A stretch of 63,816 bases of DNA from Ignavibacteriales bacterium. GTDB taxonomy: Bacteria; Bacteroidota; Ignavibacteria; Ignavibacteriales; Melioribacteraceae. This document shows, piece by piece, positions 1 to 7,781 of this stretch (the stretch's first letter is position 1; each line of letters starts with the position of its first letter). Where the stretch lies: positions 1 through 63,816 of the forward strand of contig JACOUS010000022.1 in assembly GCA_016177735.1 (NCBI GenBank). The letters run 5' to 3'. The position numbers and the translations under genes were made by a program. The notes beneath the pieces are model-generated. The model saw only the letters and a list, made by a program, of their open reading frames with translations, was not told the origin of the DNA and did not search any database.

Positions 1-142
1 TGGACAAACTTTAGATACTTTCTCATCAGAGTTAAATGGTTTTCTTTATCGTTATAATTATCAACGTCGCCATGGATCATTAAATTACTTGACTCCTTTA
101 GATCGTTTACGTGCTGTTACCGAATTGCTGAAGTAATACACA
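1..142 (+). mobile_element. Right end of an insertion sequence (IS481-like), cut by the window edge
   Basis: The first ~140 bases carry the last 44 codons of a DDE transposase, followed at once by TACACA, a plausible outer end because IS481 elements usually finish in ...ACA. The rest of the element lies outside the window. The junction coincides with the broken 3' end of the hsdS gene on the other strand, so the element probably inserted into or next to hsdS. The exact boundary (about 142) is inferred; the left end and target duplication cannot be seen. Confidence 0.5.
2..136 (+). CDS. Transposase, C-terminal fragment (integrase-core family)
   Basis: The second reading frame is open from the window edge to a TAA at 134-136 and encodes 44 residues including 'FLYRYNYQRRHGSLNYLTP', which matches the typical C-terminal signature of IS481/IS3-type transposases (tyrosine-asparagine-x-x-arginine-x-histidine, then TP). 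The catalytic DDE residues would lie upstream, outside the window. It overlaps the 3' end of hsdS on the opposite strand by 20 bases. Whether the complete transposase is intact is unknown. Confidence 0.65.
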   Translation, partial: GQTLDTFSSELNGFLYRYNYQRRHGSLNYLTPLDRLRAVTELLK

Positions 143-791
143 CGGCGGGCAAGTTTGTCTCCCCCTTAGTAAGGGGGAGAATTGTATCGTTCAATTTGCC
201 GGTGACTGCGTTGGTGATTAGGGCAATGCGTTTTTCTTCGAGTAGTTTAAGAAGTTTTTCTTTTTTCTCTACCAGTTTATCTATTTGTTCGGTTTTGTAA
301 TCGAGAAATTGTGCGATGGATTGTTGTTCTTCAAGCGGAGGTAAACATGTAATTTTAGAACGAATCATCTCACCAGTAACTAATGGTTGTGCATTTTTAT
401 TAGCCATTTCGTTTAAATTCATTGCTATCAACAAATATTTCAGATATTCAATTAAGATTCTAATGCTATAGGTAACTATCAAAGCGTTGTCTGTAATCCA
501 GCACTTCTTATTAAATAAATGAATATTTCCGCACTGAGCTCCAACCCTACCAATAATAATTGATTCGTTAGTTGAATTGTAAAAAGATGTATAAGCAAGT
601 ATGCCATTTCCTCCAACTACTGGATATGGAAATTCATTGTCATTTTCTTTGGAAATAAATTCGTTGGAAATATAGTCCCCAGATTTTGTTCTAATTAGGA
701 AGCCTAATTTTAACACTTCCCAATGTTCGGGAATATCGCCGAGCCATTCGTATTCTGTTTTCTTATACTTAGAATACCCAAGTAAACTCAA
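117..791 (-). CDS. hsdS: Type I restriction-modification specificity subunit HsdS, half-length (truncated)
   Basis: HsdS recognises the DNA target for the HsdM methylase and HsdR nuclease. The 224-residue product has the N-terminal signature 'WLGDIPEHWEVLKL' (residues 16-29), one target-recognition domain (about 30-145) and one conserved spacer helix, 'LPPLEEQQSIAQFLDYKTEQ' (150-169), extending to 'TNAVTGKL' (193-200). A normal HsdS of about 400 residues has two such halves, so only the first is left. The last ~23 residues come from a palindromic repeat (158-180) and from the antisense of the adjoining insertion sequence. The start is TTG at 791, overlapping the hsdM stop (TTGA), which implies translational coupling. 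Half-size HsdS can work as a dimer in some systems, so activity is not excluded. Confidence 0.8.
   Translation of the reverse strand: MSLLGYSKYKKTEYEWLGDIPEHWEVLKLGFLIRTKSGDYISNEFISKENDNEFPYPVVGGNGILAYTSFYNSTNESIIIGRVGAQCGNIHLFNKKCWITDNALIVTYSIRILIEYLKYLLIAMNLNEMANKNAQPLVTGEMIRSKITCLPPLEEQQSIAQFLDYKTEQIDKLVEKKEKLLKLLEEKRIALITNAVTGKLNDTILPLTKGETNLPAVCITSAIR
158..180. repeat. Short palindromic repeat inside the hsdS 3' end
   Basis: The arms TCTCCCCCTT and AAGGGGGAGA are perfectly complementary around an AGT loop. There is no T-run on either side, so it does not look like a terminator. It is translated in hsdS as 'LPLTKGE'. It resembles the REP-like palindromes found elsewhere in this window. 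Confidence 0.6.
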
Positions 792-2965
792 CTAACCACC
801 TCTTTTATCATATCCAAAATCTCTTGCTCAACTTCTTTTATATCCTTTTCAATTTCTTCCAAATCGCGCGGAGGTTTGTAAACATAAAAATGGCGGTTAA
901 TAGGAATTTCATAGCCGATCTTTGTTTTGGAATAATCTATCCAAGCATCCGGCACATGTGGCAGAACCTCTTTCTTCATGTATTCTTCGCAATGTTCTTT
1001 CACTAAAGGAAGAAGTTTATCGAGCTTGGCTTTTTTATCGTAATCCAACGGTAGCGGCAGAGCAATATTATCCGGCAAAGAAATATTTTCGTTGTCTCTT
1101 AAATCAGGGTCAGGTTCCGGGTTGTCTTTGGCATCTAAACAAATATCCGCGGTTTTATCTTTTTCGGAAAGAGCGGAAAGAATCGCTTTCTTTATGGTAG
1201 ATTCAAGACGCAAACTGTGAGAGACAAGAGCTTCTTTTAATACTATCTCAAACTGCTCTTTATTTTTATAAAGTAATTTAGAATCGAGAGACTTTAGAGC
1301 GGCAATTATGCTTTCTTGTAATTCTTTTCCTTCCTCAATTTCCTCATCAATTTTCTTTTTGTCTTTCTTCTTCTTGCTGAGTGCAAGATTAATAAATGCA
1401 GATTCTTGATAAAGTTTATTTATACGTTCTTCACTCGCTTGTAAGTTTAAGCGGAGCGGGCGTTCAACGGTAACTTTTATGTAACCAAATTCCCGGTTAT
1501 CAAAAATTTTGCAGCATACATTTGTTTCTTGTGTGCCGTTGATTCCAACGGTGCTTACATCATTATTTTTATATTCGGCATATAATCTTGTTATTTCTTT
1601 TATGTGAGCGTCGGATAATTCGTTTCTCTTGTTGCCCAAACTCTTTTTCATTTTCTGGAAATGTTTGGCTGCATCAATCAACTGAACTTTACCTTTACGT
1701 TCTTTCGGTTTGCGGTTTGTAACAAACCAGATATAAGTAAAAATACCGGTGTTGTAAAAAAGCTGATCGGGTAATGCAACAATACAATCGAGCATATCAC
1801 TTTCAATAATCCACCGGCGTATGTTACTTTCGCCGGAACCGGCATCGCCGGTAAATAATGGAGAGCCGTTAAAGATGATTGCAATTTTGGAACCGTCGTC
1901 ACCGACTTTTTTATACGGTTTCATTTTAGAAATCATGTGCAAAAGAAAAAGAAATGAACCGTCATTTATTCGGGGAAGACCCGGACCGAAGCGGCTATCG
2001 AAGCCAAATTTTTTGTGTTCTTTTTCAACAACATCTTTTTCAGGTTCCCACTCTACACCAAACGGGGGATTGGCAAGCATGTAATGAAAAGTTTTGTCTT
2101 TGTGACCGTCTCCAGTTTTGCCGTCGCCAAGAGTATCACCGTAGGCAATGTTTGTTATCTCTTCATCTTTGATGAGAAGATCGGAAGTACAGATAGCATA
2201 GGATTCGTCGTTGTATTCTTGTCCATACAAAGTAAGGTGGGCTTTGTTGTTATTTTCTTTTATATACTTTTCAGAAACGGAAAGCATACCGCCGGTTCCG
2301 CAAGCTGGGTCGTAAATAGTTCTTGAGATTCCTTCTTTGTAAATAACTTCTTCACCGGTGTAAATGATGTGAGCCATCAAATCAATTACTTCGCGGGGAG
2401 TAAAGTGGTCTCCGGCTTCTTCGTTCGCTTGTTCGTTGAATTTTCTGATAAGTTCTTCAAAGATGTAACCCATTTGCAAATTGGAAAGAGTGTCCGGATG
2501 AAGATCGATTTCGGGACTGCAAAATTCTTTTATGATAAGGTAGAGGCGATTGCTGCTGTTTAGTTTTTCTATTTCTTGATCGAATTTGAAATAGTCAAAA
2601 ATCTCTTTTGCCTTAGGAGAAAAGCCGTTGATAAAAGTTATTAGATTTTTAGCGAGATGATCCGGATCGTCCAATAATTTTTTGAGGGTATATTTGCTAA
2701 TATTAAATAAGGTCTGATTTCTTTTTGTAGCGTATCTTGCAAGAGCTTCATTTAAAGCGTTGCCTTTAAGTCCACGTGTTTCTAACCTTTTAGATTCTTT
2801 AAGTACGTTTTCGTGAGTAGGTTCCAACACCAAATCGAGACGGCGAAGAACCGTCATAGGTAACATAACTTTGCGGTATTGAGGCGGGCGGTATGGACCA
2901 CGAAGTTTATTAGCAATATTAAAAATGAAACCGACAAGAGTTTGGTGCCGTGCTTCAAGAGTCAT
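788..2965 (-). CDS. hsdM: Type I restriction-modification DNA methyltransferase subunit HsdM
   Basis: HsdM is an N6-adenine methyltransferase that modifies the site chosen by HsdS. The 725-residue protein has an N-terminal helical HsdM domain (about 10-150), the S-adenosylmethionine motif 'DPACGTGG' (219-226) and the catalytic motif NPPF (299-302). It is longer than the classical ~500-residue HsdM; the extra C-terminal part (about 480-725) is charged and helical, ending in a region typical of the large HsdM subgroup. The ATG at 2965 is preceded by AGGAATT. It is upstream of hsdS and overlaps it by 4 bases. No hsdR is present in the window, so restriction activity cannot be judged. Confidence 0.93.
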   Translation of the reverse strand: MTLEARHQTLVGFIFNIANKLRGPYRPPQYRKVMLPMTVLRRLDLVLEPTHENVLKESKRLETRGLKGNALNEALARYATKRNQTLFNISKYTLKKLLDDPDHLAKNLITFINGFSPKAKEIFDYFKFDQEIEKLNSSNRLYLIIKEFCSPEIDLHPDTLSNLQMGYIFEELIRKFNEQANEEAGDHFTPREVIDLMAHIIYTGEEVIYKEGISRTIYDPACGTGGMLSVSEKYIKENNNKAHLTLYGQEYNDESYAICTSDLLIKDEEITNIAYGDTLGDGKTGDGHKDKTFHYMLANPPFGVEWEPEKDVVEKEHKKFGFDSRFGPGLPRINDGSFLFLLHMISKMKPYKKVGDDGSKIAIIFNGSPLFTGDAGSGESNIRRWIIESDMLDCIVALPDQLFYNTGIFTYIWFVTNRKPKERKGKVQLIDAAKHFQKMKKSLGNKRNELSDAHIKEITRLYAEYKNNDVSTVGINGTQETNVCCKIFDNREFGYIKVTVERPLRLNLQASEERINKLYQESAFINLALSKKKKDKKKIDEEIEEGKELQESIIAALKSLDSKLLYKNKEQFEIVLKEALVSHSLRLESTIKKAILSALSEKDKTADICLDAKDNPEPDPDLRDNENISLPDNIALPLPLDYDKKAKLDKLLPLVKEHCEEYMKKEVLPHVPDAWIDYSKTKIGYEIPINRHFYVYKPPRDLEEIEKDIKEVEQEILDMIKEVVS

Positions 2966-3390
2966 AAGAATTCCTATTAAGACAGAAAGAAAAAACTATA
3001 TTAAAATACTGATACTAAAATTCTTTACCAAAAACTGGTTCTGCCGGAGTAAGATTGCAGCAACGTCTAAAATTCTTTGATGCAGCCGTGTGCTACGTAC
3101 GCCAGAATTTTTTGAGTGTCAAGAGTTTCCGATGTTGTTTTTCCTTTGGAACTTGCACACTCAATTTCAAAATAACCATCCTCCCTTCAACTCACCACGA
3201 TTTTTTAATTTTAATTCTACACTCTGCACGCGTTTTCGTTGGGCAAGCTCATCACTCTTCGTTCTGTATTCATCACTCTGCACTCTTTTTGCTGCACCCC
3301 CAAACGAATGGCGGGCAAGCTCAAAATTCCGCATTTTAAAGACAACCTTTTTACGGGACAGAAAGTCTAACTGCATAGAACAGATAAAAG
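2966..3390. other. Intergenic region with degenerate repeat debris
   Basis: These 425 bases lie between the divergent hsdM and ECF sigma genes. No convincing gene is present. The sequence contains AAAATTCT and AGAATTTT in inverted orientation (about 3068-3109), near-repeats of a CACTCTGCACTC-type motif (about 3220-3285) and GGCGGGCAAGCTC (about 3311), all similar to fragments at 21265-21303 and 46500-46550. Promoters for both flanking genes should lie here but none is clear. Confidence 0.5.
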
Positions 3391-3960
3391 ATGAGCTTGA
3401 GCGATAATCAATTAATCCTAAATGCGCAGAAGGGGGACGCAGCTGCTTTCGAGGAGCTTCTCTTCCGATACGACCGGCATGTTCTAAATATTGCCAAATC
3501 ATTTAGGAATAATGATGACGACGCAAAAGATATTTATCAGGAAGTGTTCTTAAGAGTTTTTAGAGGATTGAAAAATTTTCAATTCAAAAGCGAATTTTCA
3601 ACGTGGCTTTACCGGATTACCGCAAATGTCTGCATCACTTATCAATCGCGGAAGAAGCAGCACGAATCGATTGATAAAGAATTAGGGAACGATGACGATG
3701 ACAAAACAACATTTGCTGAACATTTGCCCGGTGAATTGAAAACGGACGATACTGCTGTCGGTTCGGATTTATCGAAGCACATAAATAAGGCGCTCGATAC
3801 TTTACCGCCGCAGCAGAAGATAGCATTCACGTTAAAATATTATGAAGAATACAAAATAAAAGAGATTGCGGAAATTATGCAGTGCAACGAAGGAACAGTG
3901 AAACGTTATTTGTTCACCGCAACTCATAAAATGAGAGAAAGATTGAAAGGAGTTTTATAA
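3391..3960 (+). CDS. RNA polymerase ECF sigma factor (sigma-70 family)
   Basis: This 189-residue protein directs RNA polymerase to a specific promoter set. Region 2 spans about residues 22-90, with 'DAKDIYQEVFLRVFRGL' and 'FSTWLYRITANV' typical of ECF factors; region 4 covers about 134-186, with 'LPPQQKIAFTLKYYEEY' and a helix-turn-helix around 'EGTVKRYLFTATHKM'. It heads an operon with a HEAT-repeat membrane protein and two DUF4097 proteins, so it probably controls an envelope response and its own operon. The adjacent membrane protein is the likely anti-sigma factor. The ATG at 3391 has no strong Shine-Dalgarno sequence. Confidence 0.93.
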   Translation: MSLSDNQLILNAQKGDAAAFEELLFRYDRHVLNIAKSFRNNDDDAKDIYQEVFLRVFRGLKNFQFKSEFSTWLYRITANVCITYQSRKKQHESIDKELGNDDDDKTTFAEHLPGELKTDDTAVGSDLSKHINKALDTLPPQQKIAFTLKYYEEYKIKEIAEIMQCNEGTVKRYLFTATHKMRERLKGVL

Positions 3961-4062
3961 AACCGGGTACGGCGTTAGCCGGACGAAGCATCTCGATGAA
4001 AATAAGCAGGAGATTCTTCTTCCCGATGCTTCAGCACATTCAAGCCGCCCGGCATCGGGACT
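3961..4062. repeat. Degenerate palindromic element between sigma and anti-sigma genes
   Basis: The spacer holds GAAGCATC near 3985 and its complement GATGCTTC near 4023, then CGGCATCGGGA, forming imperfect hairpins. It resembles the intergenic repeats seen elsewhere in this window. It could fold in the operon mRNA and alter the ratio of the two products, but this is inference. Confidence 0.4.
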
Positions 4063-4080
4063 CAGAATTAAGGAGTAAAT

Positions 4081-5043
4081 ATGAACAGAGAAAAATTTAT
4101 AGAACAATCGCATTTGTATTTGATGAACGAACTCGATCAGAAAGAAATCATCGAGTTTGAAAATGAAATGATGGAAAACGATGAATTCGGAAAAGAGTTC
4201 GAATCAATCAAACAAATTTATAATGCGTTTGCGGCAAGCCGTCCGGCAGAAGCGGATGAAAAAGTTCTCGCTTCGGCACGTAATTCATTAATGAGAGTGT
4301 TACGAAGAGAAATTGCAAAACCGTCCGCAAAAGAAAAGGTAATCGAAAGGCTCAAAAATATTTTTGTGACCAACTACAAATTTGCGCTCGGAAGTTTTGC
4401 AATGATGTTTGTCGGATTGTTCGCCGGTTACTTGCTTTTTTCATCAAGTGATATGCCGATGATTGAAACAAGCCGTTCTGTAAATGTTGATAATCTCGGC
4501 GATGGCTCGACAAAAATTACAAACATTCGTTTCCCTTCTCCGTTTTCAGACGGCGGTGAAATTGAAATTGCGTTCGATGCGGTAAAACCGATCAGCTACA
4601 AAGGAACCGCGGAAGATCCGATGATTCAAAAACTTCTTGCAACTGCACTTGTTACGCAAAGTAATCCGGGATTACGCTTGAAAACAGTGAATGCAATTTC
4701 ATCGCAAATCGAATCGGAAAATTTTAATCACGATCCTAAAATAAAATCATCGTTAATCACTGCAATGAAAGTAGATGAAAACCCGGCAGTGCGGCGCGAA
4801 GCATTGAATGCATTGATAAAATTTCCGTTTGATGAAGATATCCGCGATGCATACTTGTTTGTTTTATCGAACGATAGAAATTCCGGCATGAGAGTTTCTG
4901 CAATAAATGCTCTGGCTGAGTTGAAAGTTCAGGGAAAATCACTGGACGAAAAAATTATAAATGAGTTGAACAGAAAAGCACAATATGATGAAAGTGATTT
5001 CATTCGATTACGTGCGGCTTCACTTGTTAAGGAGGTCAACTAA
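4081..5043 (+). CDS. Membrane protein with anti-sigma-like N-terminus and C-terminal HEAT repeats
   Basis: The 320-residue protein starts with a short acidic helical region ('HLYLMNELDQKE', 11-22) like the cytoplasmic part of anti-sigma factors, but lacks the zinc-binding His/Cys residues. One membrane segment lies at about 101-121. The C-terminal half (about 180-320), predicted outside the membrane, contains four HEAT-like repeats, each with an 'NP..R..A' or similar turn, for example 'NPAVRREALNALIKF'. By position after an ECF sigma gene it is probably its anti-sigma factor, with the HEAT repeats acting as periplasmic sensor or partner-binding module. The start has a good GGAGTAAAT Shine-Dalgarno. 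The anti-sigma role is inferred. Confidence 0.75.
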   Translation: MNREKFIEQSHLYLMNELDQKEIIEFENEMMENDEFGKEFESIKQIYNAFAASRPAEADEKVLASARNSLMRVLRREIAKPSAKEKVIERLKNIFVTNYKFALGSFAMMFVGLFAGYLLFSSSDMPMIETSRSVNVDNLGDGSTKITNIRFPSPFSDGGEIEIAFDAVKPISYKGTAEDPMIQKLLATALVTQSNPGLRLKTVNAISSQIESENFNHDPKIKSSLITAMKVDENPAVRREALNALIKFPFDEDIRDAYLFVLSNDRNSGMRVSAINALAELKVQGKSLDEKIINELNRKAQYDESDFIRLRAASLVKEVN

Positions 5044-5044
5044 T

Positions 5045-6196
5045 ATGAGAACAATAAAGATAATATCCGGCTTGATGATTCTTTCGTCAATTTTATTGAA
5101 CAATGTTTATGCTGATCCGGAAAATCAAAAAGAATCAGCGGGCGTTTTCAAAGTTAATAAAGGCGGCAAACTTTACGTAAACGTAAATCCCGGCGATGTC
5201 AAAATTCATACATGGGATAAAAATGAAGTAATAGTTAAAGTAAGAGGACTTGAAGACGACGACGAAGATAATTTGGAAATGAGACTGGAGAACAACACGG
5301 TGTTCGTAAAATATAAACCGCATTGGGGATGGGGAAGCGAAGGCGAATTCTCGATTACAATACCGGTTCATTTTAATGTTGATATTAATACAAGCGGCGG
5401 AGATATTCTTGTTAACGGAGATATTCACGGCGATGCCAATTTTAATTCTATGGGCGGCGATATAAATGTGAAAAACATTAAAGGCAAAACAAAAGTTAAC
5501 TCGCAAGGTGGAGATATTTCTGTTGGCGATATTGACGGCGGACTTTCAATTTCTACGATGGGCGGTAATATTCAAGTTGGAAACGTAAAAGGTGATTATT
5601 CAAAAGTTAGCACGATGGGCGGCGACATCGATATCGGAAAAGTCTCATCGGGTTTAAGTGCCGTTACATACGGTGGCAATGTAAACGTGAACAGTGTCGG
5701 CGGGGATGCCGATGTTAGAACGATGGGGGGTGATATCGATCTCGGCAATGTGAGCGGTTCGGTTAAAATGGAAACCAACGGCGGAAATCTTGCTGTAAAA
5801 AGTGCAAGCGGAAAAGTAAAGGCTATGACTCACGGCGGCGAGATTGATCTGCGCGGAATTACCGGAAGTGTTGAAGCTACTACTACTGCCGGAAATATTT
5901 ATGTTGAACTCGACCCTTCATCGAAAAGTCACAGTAAACTCTATTCCAACAACGGTGGAATTACTATCGGACTTAAATCCAGTGCGAAAGCTACAATTGA
6001 AGCGGAGATCGGTGTGCGAGGTTACTGGAAATCGATGAGAGACGAGTATAAAATTTATTCCGAGTTCGATGCGAAATCTTACAAGACAGACGAGTATTCA
6101 AAAAGCATTAAAGCAACTTATGTAATTAACGGCGGCGGCGGGGTGATTTATGCAAGATCCGTTAACGAAAACATTACAATCAAAAAGGTGAAGTAA
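5045..6196 (+). CDS. Exported DUF4097-family beta-solenoid protein
   Basis: The product (383 residues) has a signal peptide (about 1-23, ending near 'NVYA') and a DUF4097 region of short beta-strand repeats with 'GG(D/N)I' turns, for example 'TMGGDIDIGKV', occurring about ten times between residues 115 and 290. The family forms right-handed beta-solenoids; no enzyme activity is known. I chose the ATG at 5045, which follows AAGGAGGTCAAC and overlaps nothing, over an upstream in-frame start inside the previous gene. It is co-transcribed with the sigma/anti-sigma genes and with a paralogue immediately downstream, so it is probably a target or effector of the sigma response. Confidence 0.85.
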   Translation: MRTIKIISGLMILSSILLNNVYADPENQKESAGVFKVNKGGKLYVNVNPGDVKIHTWDKNEVIVKVRGLEDDDEDNLEMRLENNTVFVKYKPHWGWGSEGEFSITIPVHFNVDINTSGGDILVNGDIHGDANFNSMGGDINVKNIKGKTKVNSQGGDISVGDIDGGLSISTMGGNIQVGNVKGDYSKVSTMGGDIDIGKVSSGLSAVTYGGNVNVNSVGGDADVRTMGGDIDLGNVSGSVKMETNGGNLAVKSASGKVKAMTHGGEIDLRGITGSVEATTTAGNIYVELDPSSKSHSKLYSNNGGITIGLKSSAKATIEAEIGVRGYWKSMRDEYKIYSEFDAKSYKTDEYSKSIKATYVINGGGGVIYARSVNENITIKKVK

Positions 6197-6197
6197 A

Positions 6198-7421
6198 ATG
6201 GAAACGAAATTTATTAAACGGATTGTTTTAATTCTCTCTTTAACATTTGCCGGGCTGTTGTTCATTGCCGCATTTCCTTTGACAAATTATTTCGGTGATG
6301 CCGAAGAAGAAACAAAGACGATTGCATCAGCAGATTCTTTGCCGGATAAACATATGCAGAAAGAATTCAACGTAAAGTTCGGCGGCAGACTTACAATTGA
6401 TCTACGTACCGGCGGCATGATCGAAATTGAAGGATGGGATAAAGAAGTTGTTGACGCACAAGTAACAATCGAAGGAAGCGATGCCGAAGATGTTCAGCTC
6501 GAACTTGAACAAAATGGCAATGATGTTGAGATCATTTCTTTTTATGACGGCGATATGGAAAACGGCTACCACGCCAATACAAATATCGTTGTTAAAATTC
6601 CGAATAAGTATGATATTGATTTTTCTACAATGGGCGGCGGAGTGAAACTCGATAACTTGAACGGAGAGTTGAGCGGAAGAACAATGGGCGGTGAACTAAA
6701 CTTGAGTCATTTACGCGGGATGCTGAATGTTTCTACCATGGGAGGAAATATAACGGTAAAAGACTGCGAGGTTGACGGCGAAGTTCAAACGATGGGCGGA
6801 GAGGTTCGCGTTGAAAATGTTACCGGAGATTTAAACGCCAAAACAATGGGCGGAAAAGTAAAACAAGTAAATGTAAAATCTAAAAAAGGAAATGAAGGTG
6901 ATGAAGTTAATATCTCCACAATGGGCGGTGATATTGAAGTTGACGAAGCAATGAACGGAACAAAAGTTAGAACTATGGGCGGCGATATTACCGTTAATAA
7001 AGCGGCAAAGTTTGTTGATGCCGAAACTTACGGCGGCGATATCAAAATCTATTCTATTGACGGTTCGGTTTCTGCAGAAACTAAAGGCGGCGATGTAAGC
7101 GTAAATATGGCTGGCGATCCGAATGAAGGAGACCACTTTGTGTACATTACTTCTTTTGGCGGCGATATTGTTCTTTCGGTACCTTCGGGATTATCCATGG
7201 ATATAGATATTGAAATTGCTTTCACAAAAGATAAGTGGAGAAAAAACGGAGACGTTAAAATCATCAGCGATTTTGACATAGCACAAAAGACAACAGATGA
7301 ATGGGATGATTCAAAAGGTTCGTCGAGAAAATATTTACGCGGCAAAGGAGAAATAAACGGCGGCAAACATAAAATTAAGATAAGAACAATTAACGGTAAT
7401 GTTACTCTAAAGAAAAGTTGA
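6198..7421 (+). CDS. DUF4097-family protein with N-terminal membrane segment
   Basis: This 407-residue paralogue of the preceding gene has an N-terminal hydrophobic segment (about 9-28, 'IVLILSLTFAGLLFIAAF') that is a signal anchor or signal peptide. From about residue 140 to 310 the repeat 'TMGG' occurs seven times, followed by TYGG, TKGG and a divergent FGG rung, which suggests a regular beta-solenoid. The start lies 1 base after the stop of the first DUF4097 gene, so the two are translationally linked. It is likely envelope-located. Its function is unknown; the family link is clear from the repeats. Confidence 0.85.
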   Translation: METKFIKRIVLILSLTFAGLLFIAAFPLTNYFGDAEEETKTIASADSLPDKHMQKEFNVKFGGRLTIDLRTGGMIEIEGWDKEVVDAQVTIEGSDAEDVQLELEQNGNDVEIISFYDGDMENGYHANTNIVVKIPNKYDIDFSTMGGGVKLDNLNGELSGRTMGGELNLSHLRGMLNVSTMGGNITVKDCEVDGEVQTMGGEVRVENVTGDLNAKTMGGKVKQVNVKSKKGNEGDEVNISTMGGDIEVDEAMNGTKVRTMGGDITVNKAAKFVDAETYGGDIKIYSIDGSVSAETKGGDVSVNMAGDPNEGDHFVYITSFGGDIVLSVPSGLSMDIDIEIAFTKDKWRKNGDVKIISDFDIAQKTTDEWDDSKGSSRKYLRGKGEINGGKHKIKIRTINGNVTLKKS

Positions 7422-7434
7422 TTGAAACCTTGTA

Positions 7435-7456
7435 GGGCGAAGCGTCAGTTTCGCCC
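7435..7456. repeat. Small inverted repeat after the DUF4097 operon
   Basis: GGGCGAA and TTCGCCC flank an 8-base loop. The downstream + strand is A-rich rather than T-rich, so it is not a classical terminator; it fits the REP-like intergenic palindromes of this window. Confidence 0.4.
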
Positions 7457-7504
7457 AAAAAAAATATCTAAAAAATAATTTACACTTCTAACATTCGATG
7501 CATA

Positions 7505-7541
7505 AAACCCGGAACAGATTGTCTCGCGCCGGGTTTTTTTA
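7505..7541. terminator. Bidirectional rho-independent terminator between convergent operons
   Basis: AAACCCGG (7505-7512) pairs with CCGGGTTT (7529-7536) and is followed by a run of seven Ts; on the minus strand the hairpin is followed by TTTTATG. It lies between the convergent DUF4097 and anti-sigma genes and overlaps the stop codon of the latter. Confidence 0.75.
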
Positions 7542-7781
7542 TTCCTTCAATCCCAAAAATTCTATCAGCTTATTGTGTGCATCTTCGGAAATCGTGACGT
7601 TGTATTTTTTGTAAAACTCGATTGTTGTTTCAACGGATTTAAAATAGTGGCGGCAGTTTTCGCAATTTTCGAGATGAGCTTTTATTTCAATGCACTTCGG
7701 CGAATCGAGTTCTTCGCCGAGATTATCGCAGATATGAGCCATAACATCTTTGCATGATGGTGTGTGTGTATGTCCGTTCAT
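7539..7781 (-). CDS. Zinc-finger anti-sigma factor (ZAS type)
   Basis: An 80-residue cytoplasmic protein with the zinc-binding motif H-x3-C-x2-C ('HLENCENC', about 31-38) that defines ZAS anti-sigma factors, plus an upstream His/Cys-rich N-terminus ('HTHTPSC'). It has no membrane segment, so it is a soluble anti-sigma, perhaps redox-responsive like RsrA. It overlaps the preceding ECF sigma gene by 4 bases (ATGA), as usual for a sigma/anti-sigma pair. The target sigma is therefore almost certainly the upstream product. Confidence 0.85.
   Translation of the reverse strand: MNGHTHTPSCKDVMAHICDNLGEELDSPKCIEIKAHLENCENCRHYFKSVETTIEFYKKYNVTISEDAHNKLIEFLGLKE

Noticed and set aside
824-2563. Several + strand open frames of 60-103 codons opposite hsdM
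   Set aside because: They are antisense to a clear methyltransferase gene, have no Shine-Dalgarno or family motifs, and overlap each other.
3055-3407. Open frames of 94-111 codons on both strands before the ECF sigma gene
   Set aside because: They consist of low-complexity repeat debris; no start site, no domain and no homologous pattern.
5400-7130. Tandem DNA repeat or CRISPR-like periodicity in the GGCGG-rich stretches
   Set aside because: The periodicity follows the codons of the TMGG protein repeats with varied spacing and no constant repeat/spacer structure.
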